11,046 nucleotides of DNA, taken from NCBI GenBank assembly GCA_028686145.1, contig JAQUCQ010000078.1, positions 1 to 11,046 on the forward strand, given 5' to 3'. The DNA is from Desulfuromonadaceae bacterium (lineage in GTDB: Bacteria; Desulfobacterota; Desulfuromonadia; Geobacterales; Pseudopelobacteraceae). Under the pieces are notes generated by a model. That model saw nothing but the letters and a program-made list of their open reading frames with translations, was not told the DNA's origin and did not search any database. Made by a program: the position numbers and the translations under genes. Every line of letters starts with the position of its first letter. Within the stretch, counting starts at the first letter, position 1. This document shows positions 1-6,026 of the stretch, piece by piece.

Positions 1-262
1 AGGGACATCGCGCAATAAGCAGCCCGTAAAAATCGACCAGGTTATCTCTGCTGTGCTGCCCCAGGATTTGACCCCTTCGTTAAAGGCCAATTTTGCCCGG
101 AGCTTCCAAGCTTCGCTGGGGACAGCATTTATGCGTGGATCTTCAACCGGAACAACTCGAACTGTCACCCCGGACCCGAGCAGGAAACATTTCAACAGAA
201 AAGACGAACGTGGCACATGCCAGGCGGAGGTAACTTTTCCGGTCGCCTTGAAAGCGGAAACG
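1..262 (-). pseudogene. YdcF/DUF218-like C-terminal fragment, probably truncated, runs off the window
   Basis: A minus-strand frame open from a TGA at 348-346 to the window edge reads, from about 250, SAFKATGKVTSAWHVPRSSF and then, further on, VTVRVVPVEDPRINAVPSEA, WKLRAKLAFNEGVKSWGSTA and FTGCLLRDVP. The VTSAWHxPRS motif followed by a VP-x-x-D/E segment and a tryptophan-containing helix is characteristic of the YdcF/ElyC/SanA family (DUF218), membrane-associated proteins linked to envelope carbohydrate metabolism. In that family the motif lies late in a 200-260 aa protein. Here the sequence directly upstream is BrnT-like in another frame, the GG...SGG and E-x-x-S-x-NT-x-EN parts are absent, and no in-frame ATG exists in the window. 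I therefore call it a 3' remnant, although a rearranged gene starting at GTG cannot be excluded. Confidence 0.45.
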
Positions 263-266
263 ACAT

Positions 267-434
267 CGTCAGAAAGATGATTATTGATAGCCTTTTGTCC
301 AAATACGCGACAGCAACAAAACGTCGCTCTGGACACACATTTCTGTCATCCTTGCAATAGATTGCTCCACTCCAATCAAATTCATCGACTCGGTTGAACG
401 GCAAATCCCGTTGCCGCCTGTTTAGCTCAAACTT
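267..434 (-). pseudogene. BrnT-like toxin remnant
   Basis: One minus-strand frame reads KFELNRRQRDLPFNRVDEFDWSG, then AIYCKDDRNVCPERRFVAVAY and LDKRLSIIIFLT. This follows the BrnT toxin pattern (PF04365): KFEWD..., a HG/LPF-x-x-V/A-x-x-FDW-x-x-A segment, D-x-R...E-R-x-x-A-x-x-x-L-D-x-R-L...VFT. BrnT is the RNase toxin of the BrnTA type II toxin-antitoxin family. The copy looks dead. It has no ATG start, and the WDPAKN...N stretch is shortened to LN. The usual YGE before the conserved arginine is CPE. After FLT the frame no longer resembles BrnT and the expected ISLRKA.. C-terminus is missing. No BrnA-like antitoxin is visible. The upstream end touches the 7-base repeat at the end of the GT2 gene. 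The homology is from memory and not searched. Confidence 0.5.
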
Positions 435-436
435 GG

Positions 437-464
437 TCGATCTCCCATCTCCTCACTTCTCCCT
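437..464. repeat. Degenerate 7-base tandem repeat at the GT2 stop codon
   Basis: On the minus strand AGGGAGA (464-458), AGTGAGG (457-451), AGATGGG (450-444) and AGATCGA (443-437) share AG at a 7-base period. The unit AGTGAGG is identical to one in the tract at 1762-1789 read on the same strand. The GT2 TGA (455-453) lies inside the second unit. Confidence 0.5.
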
Positions 465-1271
465 AAAAATCCACTGCCCAACCTTCCGCAACGGCTTCAT
501 CGCTAACGTCCACGGATACGGCCGCAACCCATTGACCCGCCACGCCTTCCGATCCATGCGGTTGGCAGCAAGCCGATTTTTCAGAGTAGCATTGCTCATG
601 CCACCGACCCGCATCTTCACCAACACCTTTGGGATATACGCGGTACGAACCCGATGCTTGAGCAGCAACCGCAGCATCAATTCGTAGTCGGCGGCAGTAC
701 CCATCTCAAGATTGAATCCACCGAGCTGCTCATACACCCGGCGACGAACAAAAAAGGTTGGATGCGGCGGCATCCAACCCCAATAGAACTTATCAGCGTT
801 ATAGGCACCGGACTGCCAATACCGGACAACCCGTGCCATATCCTGCGCGGCCACATATTCCAGATCACCATAACAGGCATCCATTTCCGGATCGGCAAAC
901 AAAGCGGCAACCTTTGCCAACACCGTCTCATCCGCGTAACAGTCATCGGCATGAAGCAACCCGACAACATCACCGGATGATTTTGCAATACCTTTGTTCA
1001 AGGCATCGTACATCCCTTTGTCTGGCTCGCTGACCAACACCCCTAACTGATCACGTCTTGCATCAAGCAGGGCAAGCGTCCCATCCGTACTGCCACCGTC
1101 GATCACCACATGCTCGCGATCCAGCCAAGACTGCCGCGCCACCGAGTCCAGGCAATCCCCCAAGGTATCCGCGCAATTCCACGTCACCGTCACCACAGAT
1201 ACCTTTACACCCACCACCACTCCCTCATGATCTGAGTTTCCAGTCCTCAGTTCTACCAGCACGCTTTTCAT
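453..1271 (-). CDS. Glycosyltransferase family 2 (GT-A fold)
   Basis: 272 aa GT2 enzyme of the GT-A fold, inverting, cytosolic; predicted to add one sugar to the repeat unit. Landmarks: KVSVVTVTWNCADTL (23-37), VVIDGGSTDGT (55-65), SEPDKGMYDALNKGI (81-95), LLHADD (105-110, metal-binding acidic motif), HPTFFVRR (170-177) and MGTAADYELMLRL (190-202, catalytic-base region). These match the WcaA/EpsE-like group that recognises S-x-PD-x-G-x-YDA-N-G. Start choice: the ATG at 1271-1269 overlaps the VanZ-like stop (ATGA) but adds about 20 atypical residues derived from a 7-base repeat. A GTG at 1214-1212, preceded by GAGGGA, would give an almost canonical N-terminus (GVKVSVVTVTWN). The TGA stop lies inside a second 7-base repeat. 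G+C is higher than in the upstream genes. Confidence 0.88.
   Translation of the reverse strand: MKSVLVELRTGNSDHEGVVVGVKVSVVTVTWNCADTLGDCLDSVARQSWLDREHVVIDGGSTDGTLALLDARRDQLGVLVSEPDKGMYDALNKGIAKSSGDVVGLLHADDCYADETVLAKVAALFADPEMDACYGDLEYVAAQDMARVVRYWQSGAYNADKFYWGWMPPHPTFFVRRRVYEQLGGFNLEMGTAADYELMLRLLLKHRVRTAYIPKVLVKMRVGGMSNATLKNRLAANRMDRKAWRVNGLRPYPWTLAMKPLRKVGQWIFREK
1232..1259. repeat. Degenerate 7-base tandem repeat (CTCAGTT type)
   Basis: Plus-strand units CTGAGTT (1232-1238), TCCAGTC (1239-1245), CTCAGTT (1246-1252) and CTACCAG (1253-1259). More diverged than the tracts at 1762 and 2981, but the AGT core recurs every 7 bases. It lies between the two candidate starts (1271 and 1214) of the GT2 gene. 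Confidence 0.6.
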
Positions 1272-1666
1272 TTCGCCCTGATTATACGCTCCCATGCCGC
1301 GATAAGACCCCTGGAGCCCAGGCAGCCTCCCCACCCCCGCAGCACATCCAGCCAATCAGCTTGCCGCTCCGCAGAAAAAAGCTGTGCGGCTTCTACACCG
1401 AGAAAAAAACACATAGCCAGGGGCAAAACCCACCAGCGGCGTACAATCAATTGTGCGAGCCCGCAGACAACAAAACCAGCAGCGATGTGACCGCCATTAC
1501 TGATCTGGACAGTGTCTATCTGTAAAGCCTTGAGGTCTATATGCATCATCTGGCTGACAGAGCTATAGACCTTGCCTGTAGTCGCATTATCAAGCTGACT
1601 CAGCAGCAAGGTCCCGGCACAGAGGGCGATGAGAAGAACTATCGACGAAACCCGAACAATGAGCAT
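1268..1666 (-). CDS. VanZ-like family small membrane protein
   Basis: 132 aa protein with about four hydrophobic segments (5-23, 60-76, 78-96, 106-124). The pattern NGGHIAAGFVVCGL (57-70), VEAAQLF (91-97) and RQADWLDVLRGWGGCLGS (101-118) fits the VanZ-like signature of a histidine at the second helix, E-x2-Q at the end of the third, then R..D..D......G..G. The usual asparagine before the last glycines appears to be tryptophan here (W112). VanZ itself gives low-level teicoplanin resistance, but small VanZ-like proteins are common in exopolysaccharide and exosortase-type loci with no known biochemical role. It starts at an ATG (1666-1664) with a poor ribosome binding site, 63 bases after the WcaF-like stop. 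It ends in an ATGA overlap with the ATG at 1271, which supports that start for the next gene. Confidence 0.75.
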   Translation of the reverse strand: MLIVRVSSIVLLIALCAGTLLLSQLDNATTGKVYSSVSQMMHIDLKALQIDTVQISNGGHIAAGFVVCGLAQLIVRRWWVLPLAMCFFLGVEAAQLFSAERQADWLDVLRGWGGCLGSRGLIAAWERIIRAK

Positions 1667-1729
1667 GTGTTTCTGGATCTTTCGTAGTCGGGCTGGGCCG
1701 AATCACCTGCCTGTGTTGTTGTCTCAGCC

Positions 1730-2347
1730 TTAAGCACTCAGCCCTTCTTCTTGGGTCAGTCCTCCTGACTCCTTACTCCTCACTCCTAACTCAGCAGCTT
1801 CCCCAATCTTTCGTGCTTTTACCGCCTGGGCCGGATTCCCTGCATAGATCGTGTTTGGATTGATATTTTTCGACACAACACTCCCCGCCGCCAAAATCGA
1901 GTGACTGCCGATGGTCACCCCAGGTAACACCATTACCCGCGCCCCAACCCAGGAGCCATCTTCCACAATGATTGGCTTGACGATCAAGCCAAAAGCAGGG
2001 TCGGACCAATCATGGTTACCAGTGCAGAAGTAAACACCCTGCGAAAGACAACAATGATTGCCGATTTTGATTTTTTCAAGAGAATCGAACCAGGTACCCT
2101 CACCAATCCACGAGTAATCTCCGATTTCGAGATTCCACGGATACTTGATGTTGATAGATGGTTTGAGAACCACCCCCAGCCCAATTTTTGCGCCGAATAT
2201 TTTCAGGATAAAAACCTTTAACTTTGATGACGGGTTGAGCGGGTTTTGCATGAATAAGGCATTGAAAAAATGCCATAAGGTTCGGACAAGAACCCCCCGA
2301 CCGGGGTTGTACCAGGAATTATCAAATTGAGAGAGATCAATGTGCAT
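1730..2347 (-). CDS. wcaF: WcaF-like left-handed beta-helix acetyltransferase
   Basis: 205 aa when started at the ATG 2347-2345 (MHIDLSQFDNSWYNPGRG), the usual opening of the WcaF group. A TTG eight codons upstream would overlap the preceding gene and is less likely. It resembles the colanic acid acetyltransferase WcaF of E. coli (about 180 aa): FGAKIG (51-56), ITYPW-like INIKYPWNLEIGDYSWIGEG (from 65), the CTGNHDWSDP loop (108-117) with catalytic-type H112, and GARVMVLPGVTIGSHSILAAGSVV (135-158), a hexapeptide-repeat beta-helix, then YAGNPAQAVKARK. It should transfer acetyl from acetyl-CoA to a sugar hydroxyl of a lipid-linked intermediate in the cytosol. After the normal end there are about 20 extra residues (ELGVRSKESGGLTQEEGLSA) encoded largely by a 7-base repeat. 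The symbol reflects family resemblance, not proof of a colanic acid pathway. Confidence 0.87.
   Translation of the reverse strand: MHIDLSQFDNSWYNPGRGVLVRTLWHFFNALFMQNPLNPSSKLKVFILKIFGAKIGLGVVLKPSINIKYPWNLEIGDYSWIGEGTWFDSLEKIKIGNHCCLSQGVYFCTGNHDWSDPAFGLIVKPIIVEDGSWVGARVMVLPGVTIGSHSILAAGSVVSKNINPNTIYAGNPAQAVKARKIGEAAELGVRSKESGGLTQEEGLSA
1762..1796. repeat. Degenerate 7-base tandem repeat (CTCCTNA)
   Basis: On the plus strand four consecutive units, CTCCTGA (1762-1768), CTCCTTA (1769-1775), CTCCTCA (1776-1782) and CTCCTAA (1783-1789), differ only at the sixth base and are followed by a decayed unit CTCAGCA. On the coding (minus) strand they read AGTCAGG, AGTGAGG and so on, and encode part of the extra C-terminal tail of the WcaF-like protein. 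Confidence 0.85.
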
Positions 2348-2352
2348 TATTG

Positions 2353-3543
2353 TCAATCCAACCTGACGCAATCAGGCTGTGAACCGCCACCGAGGACCCA
2401 CTTGTAGACATCACACATATCTTCAGCAATCTTTCCCCAGGTAAATTGTTCTTCCACCATTCTCCTGCCACGCAGGCCCATTGCTTTTTGGTCGTCCTCG
2501 GACATGGCAAAAAACTGACGTAAACCTTCAGCGATACGATTCTTCTCCGGGGCAATTTGGATCGCTGCCGCCAGATCAAACCCCAGCGGAATGTTACACT
2601 GCGGCGTCATAATCACCGGCAGCCCATAGGACCAGGCCTCCAGCACCGACATCGGCAGGCCTTCACTGAAACTGGGAAGAATGAATGCATCCACGCTACG
2701 GAGCAGCGCATCCTTCTCTTTACCGAATTTCGGGCCTACGAAGTGAAGTGTAGAGGGAGGCAGGGAAAGGCCAGAGCCCAATGCATCGACTGACCATTGA
2801 AGTCCTAGGGAAGTAGCTTGTTTTTTCAGGCCGTCCAAGTGACCGCCGTCATCCCAGCCAGCAATAACCAACTCCCATTCTGCCCCCCAAGGTCCCTGCG
2901 CCATGCTCCATGCTTTTATCAGTTCACTGAGGCCCTTCTTAGGGTGAATCCGACCAAGGAAGAGAAGCCTTAGCCTCTTCGTTGGTCGTTGGAAGTTGAA
3001 CGTTGAACACTCAAAGTCCGGCAGAGCGACACCATTCGGTATCACCGCAATCGGGTTCTTCAGCCCATAGTCGCGGATCGCCTCCGCCTCCGACTGACAC
3101 AGCGCATGTATACAAGCTGATTTTCGAAGCGATTCGTTCGCAAAGAGCCACCCGACCAGCTCTTTTTTCCATGCAGAATTCCGCACCGCCCAAGGGTCCA
3201 ACATTCCGTGCGGAGAAATCACAACCGGTCTGCCGGTGTTCTTTTGCCATTGCATCGCCGCCCAATGATCATCCATCCAGATACCGTGTTGATGAACAAT
3301 ATCTGCACCGCTGGTCCGCAATAAAGGTCGCAACTTGATGGAAGATCCGAGCGGCCCATACGCTTTATAGGGGCAAACCGGCACCGGCGCCCACGCCTTG
3401 AGGTCTTCCCGATTCAAGTCATCTGCACGCCCGATTATAGAAACCATAGTACCCGGCCGGTCCAAAGCTTTGCAGAGGGAACTTACCGCATAGAAAAGTC
3501 CACCAGCTTTGCGGGTGACCCACGAAAGAACACAGATATTCAT
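2353..3543 (-). CDS. Glycosyltransferase family 4 with heptamer repeat in its interdomain linker
   Basis: 396 aa when started at the ATG 3543-3541, which forms an ATGA overlap with the upstream stop and begins MNICVLSWVTRKAGGLFYAV, a normal GT4 opening. The frame is open upstream to 3630, but those 29 codons lie inside the preceding gene. Landmarks: VHQHGIWMDDHW (83-94), ISPHGMLDPWA (109-119), IPNGV (168-172), LLFLGRIHPKKGLSEL (193-208; R198, K203), and LPSFSEGLPMSVLEAW (289-304) with E294 and E302 as the E-x7-E pair. The SPHGMLDPWA motif is common in a GT4 subgroup of exopolysaccharide loci. Codons for about 179-188 (CSTFNFQRPT) are made of a 7-base tandem repeat, just before the strand that opens the donor domain. 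The WcaF-like ATG follows the stop after 5 bases. Confidence 0.9.
   Translation of the reverse strand: MNICVLSWVTRKAGGLFYAVSSLCKALDRPGTMVSIIGRADDLNREDLKAWAPVPVCPYKAYGPLGSSIKLRPLLRTSGADIVHQHGIWMDDHWAAMQWQKNTGRPVVISPHGMLDPWAVRNSAWKKELVGWLFANESLRKSACIHALCQSEAEAIRDYGLKNPIAVIPNGVALPDFECSTFNFQRPTKRLRLLFLGRIHPKKGLSELIKAWSMAQGPWGAEWELVIAGWDDGGHLDGLKKQATSLGLQWSVDALGSGLSLPPSTLHFVGPKFGKEKDALLRSVDAFILPSFSEGLPMSVLEAWSYGLPVIMTPQCNIPLGFDLAAAIQIAPEKNRIAEGLRQFFAMSEDDQKAMGLRGRRMVEEQFTWGKIAEDMCDVYKWVLGGGSQPDCVRLD
2981..3015. repeat. Degenerate 7-base tandem repeat (GTTGAAC type)
   Basis: Plus-strand units GTTGGTC (2981-2987), GTTGGAA (2988-2994), GTTGAAC (2995-3001) and GTTGAAC (3002-3008), then ACTCAAA. The tract is read through by the GT4 gene at 2353-3543 and encodes about CSTFNFQRPT in the linker ahead of the donor domain. 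Confidence 0.85.
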
Positions 3544-4667
3544 TGCAACATCCAGCCATTTAGCGCAGTAACCAATCTTTCCGCATTCCGATCTGGGGTG
3601 AATTCCTGAAAAAACAAATTTTGCGAGCAACGCCCATGTTCTTTAATAAAATGATGACTTTCTAAATAAATACGCATCTTTTCCGCCAGGTCGATTACAG
3701 ACCCTGCTTTTACTCGAAAGCCGTTTTTGCCGTTTTCTATAATATGCCAAGCAGCTCCACACATATTAGTAGCAATAAGAGGAAGCCCGACTGAGGCAGC
3801 TTCATTAAGCACCGCCCCCCACCCATCAAAATGCGAGGCCAACACAAAAACATCCGCAGCAGCATAAACTTCATCAATCCGATCCGATGGGTAGGCCCCC
3901 AGAAACAAGACCCGGTCTAATATCCCAAGCTTATCCGACAGAGCCTTATATTGGCCATCCAATTTATCCACCCCACACAACACCAAACACCACTCTGCTG
4001 TATTGAGCCGGGAATAAGCTTTCAGCAGGTCATCAACCCCTTTGCGCTGACACAAAGCTCCAACCGATAGGAAAACTCTCCTGCCCGCAGCAAATTTCAC
4101 AATCTGCTCGCACGCCACCATGGGTTTCAAAGATTCAGGAGCATAGAAAAGATCAACGATTTTAGAATTTTGGACCCCCATAAGGCTAAATGCCTTGCGG
4201 GCTAACCGACCTTGTACAAACGCCCCCAAAGCATACTTCCTTATGCGTCGCCCTTCGCCACGCTTGCACAACAGCATCAGCGGGTTGAGCAAACGAAACA
4301 GCGATACCCGATACCCCAGCAGTTCTGCCAACCGAATACCCGGCATTTCCGACCAATGGCACCATGGCACTCCTTTTTGACAGAAAAAGTCGATCAGATC
4401 CGAAGCAAAGTTACTTGAGATTAAGTGGATTCTCGCTGTCCAGTCGGGGAGCAGAACATCCACACTGGAAATTAGACTCAATCCATAAGCGTTATGCTCA
4501 AAGGAATGATAATTGTGGTTATCACACCATCCTTCTATCGCTCGCTCATTTGAGCCCCCATTGAGATAAATCACTTTCAAATCGACATCTTTCCTTTTTT
4601 CCAATGCCTGGAAAAAGGGGGATTGGTGGTGCGAGGGAATATTCATCCATATACACAAGCGAATCAC
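3540..4667 (-). CDS. Glycosyltransferase family 4 with D-x7-E in place of E-x7-E
   Basis: 375 aa GT4-type protein. The start is a GTG (4667-4665), preceded by GATGAGAG about 6-7 bases upstream. Starting here keeps the opening MIRLCIWMNIPSHHQSPFFQ, typical of this subgroup, whereas the next ATG (codon 8) would remove the first beta strand. The linker region is followed by VFLSVGALCQRKGVDDLL (198-215) with the phosphate-binding K209, VLFLGAYPSDRIDEVYAAADVFVLAS (253-278), and DGWGAVLNEA (281-290). There the first acidic residue of the usual E-x7-E motif is aspartate (D281, E289). DGWG/EGWG variants occur in GT4 enzymes, so activity is plausible. The upstream gap is 110 bases; the stop overlaps the next start by 4 bases (ATGA). 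It should act cytosolically on the growing lipid-linked repeat unit. Confidence 0.88.
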   Translation of the reverse strand: MIRLCIWMNIPSHHQSPFFQALEKRKDVDLKVIYLNGGSNERAIEGWCDNHNYHSFEHNAYGLSLISSVDVLLPDWTARIHLISSNFASDLIDFFCQKGVPWCHWSEMPGIRLAELLGYRVSLFRLLNPLMLLCKRGEGRRIRKYALGAFVQGRLARKAFSLMGVQNSKIVDLFYAPESLKPMVACEQIVKFAAGRRVFLSVGALCQRKGVDDLLKAYSRLNTAEWCLVLCGVDKLDGQYKALSDKLGILDRVLFLGAYPSDRIDEVYAAADVFVLASHFDGWGAVLNEAASVGLPLIATNMCGAAWHIIENGKNGFRVKAGSVIDLAEKMRIYLESHHFIKEHGRCSQNLFFQEFTPDRNAERLVTALNGWMLQ

Positions 4668-4777
4668 TAATAACTCTCATCAGAATTGAAATCATTGCAT
4701 GTAATTGAACATGAATTCTACCCTACTTACTCTTGAGAGTACTTCTCTGGCAGAGTCAACGAAAAACTCAAAGAAAA

Positions 4778-5986
4778 TTACAAGCAATTTTGTAAAACAG
4801 CAACCAGCCGTTTCTGCCATTGTTCCTCGGAATAAAATGAAATTTGCTTCAAACAATTCTCGGAACAGGCAGACCGGAACAAACGGTCGGTAACAAACCG
4901 TTCAATCGCAGTCGCCAGCGCCTCTGCATCCCTTGAAGGCACAACAAGCCCTTCGCGTTCATGTACTATTGGACTACCGGCTTCTCTAGTGACGATTACA
5001 GGACAACCAGCGACTATTGCCTCTGCTACTACGCCTGCAAAACCTTCAGACAAGGATGGCAAGACGAAAACATCAGCGCTCAAATATTCCTCTTTCATCT
5101 GATCAGAGGTCAGCTTCCCAAGAAAATTAAAGTCTCTGCATAACGGATGTTGGACCACTTTCTCCGGAAGTGACCCTGCAATCCGCACATCCAGCTCGGG
5201 GATTGTATTGTTTACAATTGATGCGGCTTCACCAAGATAATGAAGCCCCTTGCGCAGAGCATCTCCACCGGCAAACAGTACTCGCCCTTTTACTGGATTG
5301 TTAATATACCCCTGATAATCAATCGAACACCCATACGGCACTATTCTGATTTTGGGCGCTGCTCCCGTTGTGCACCTCCGCACCCCTTCGGCAACCCATT
5401 CCGAAGGGCACAAGAGGATATCTGCTATGTCCGCAGTTTCTTGCCACAACTGGTTTTCAAAGGCAGCTGCATCCTGACTGGAGTATTGGCCCCAATCGGG
5501 AAAAAGTTTTTCTTCATTCAGCATAATCTCCGTAGTTTCCGGGTTGATGAAAACATCCACAAAACTCTTAGCACCAAGTAGTTTGGCCCAGCGGATGAAA
5601 TCCAGATTCTCGTGATACATGGAATAGACCGCATCAGCTCCCTGCAACCCCCAGGTGATCATCTTTTTCGATAATATCCTATGGCGCTGATGATACAAAT
5701 TAATGCCCGTCGGCGACTGGCCAGTTACCTTCTGAAACAACTCTCGCAAATACTGTTTATCAGAAGAAAAAACCTTGTCAGCAGGCACCCTATTAATTTT
5801 GCGACTAGTCAACCGCCGCACCGAAAGCGGGGCAGTGACCCCCAACAACATCGACACGTGCCCCAAAAAACTGGTGGATGATGAATCCGTATACAGCGCC
5901 GCTAGTACCCCTGCCTCTTCCAACATGCGGGGAACAGCGTAACGGTGCCGTGCGCCGTGCTGACAGACTAAAATCGATGGTCTCAT
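4778..5986 (-). CDS. Glycosyltransferase family 4 (GT-B fold)
   Basis: 402 aa GT4-type retaining glycosyltransferase. It opens MRPSILVCQHGARHRYAVPRM, where the basic HGARHRYAVP segment takes the place of the usual glycine-rich loop. The N-terminal half includes DVFINPE (144-150) and LLCPSEWVAEGV (191-202). The donor domain begins VLFAGGDALRKG (236-247): the usual arginine after the first glycine is replaced by glycine, but K246 remains. Then come VFVLPSLSEGFAGVVAEA (306-323) with the E-x7-E pair E314 and E322, and GSPIVHEREGLVV. The ATG at 5986 is preceded by AAGGA at a short distance of about 2 bases. The gene ends with a TAA at 4780-4778, and the 110-base gap that follows is the largest in the intact operon. 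Acceptor and donor sugars are unknown. Confidence 0.88.
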   Translation of the reverse strand: MRPSILVCQHGARHRYAVPRMLEEAGVLAALYTDSSSTSFLGHVSMLLGVTAPLSVRRLTSRKINRVPADKVFSSDKQYLRELFQKVTGQSPTGINLYHQRHRILSKKMITWGLQGADAVYSMYHENLDFIRWAKLLGAKSFVDVFINPETTEIMLNEEKLFPDWGQYSSQDAAAFENQLWQETADIADILLCPSEWVAEGVRRCTTGAAPKIRIVPYGCSIDYQGYINNPVKGRVLFAGGDALRKGLHYLGEAASIVNNTIPELDVRIAGSLPEKVVQHPLCRDFNFLGKLTSDQMKEEYLSADVFVLPSLSEGFAGVVAEAIVAGCPVIVTREAGSPIVHEREGLVVPSRDAEALATAIERFVTDRLFRSACSENCLKQISFYSEEQWQKRLVAVLQNCL

Positions 5987-6026
5987 ATTCCTTAACTAAT
6001 CACAACTGATAACACTAAATATTGAT

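Noticed and set aside
53..280. Plus-strand open frame of 75 codons
   Set aside because: Antisense to the YdcF-like frame, low-complexity composition, and no recognisable motif.
1272..1355. Further upstream start for the GT2 gene (frame open to 1355)
   Set aside because: The extension is a shadow of the VanZ-like coding sequence and the peptide shows no GT2 features.
1058..1525. Plus-strand open frame of 155 codons rich in proline, serine and histidine
   Set aside because: Antisense shadow of the GC-rich GT2 and VanZ-like genes; its composition is typical of a complementary-strand artefact.
2362..2376. Inverted repeat CCTGA-CGCAA-TCAGG near the end of a GT4 gene
   Set aside because: Five-base stem inside coding sequence with no T-tract; likely chance.
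3544..3630. 29-codon N-terminal extension of the GT4 gene at 2353-3543
   Set aside because: It lies entirely within the upstream glycosyltransferase in another frame, lacks GT4 features, and the ATG at 3543 forms the same ATGA overlap seen at other junctions.
4728..4741. Perfect inverted repeat TACTCT-TG-AGAGTA in the 110-base gap between two GT4 genes
   Set aside because: The stem is only 6 base pairs, is AT-containing and has no following T-run, so it is not a credible terminator and there is no evidence that it is an operator.
4668..4777. Possible internal promoter: TTGACT on the minus strand (about 4759-4754)
   Set aside because: No good -10 box at 16-18 bases; the nearest TAGAAT is about 33 bases away.
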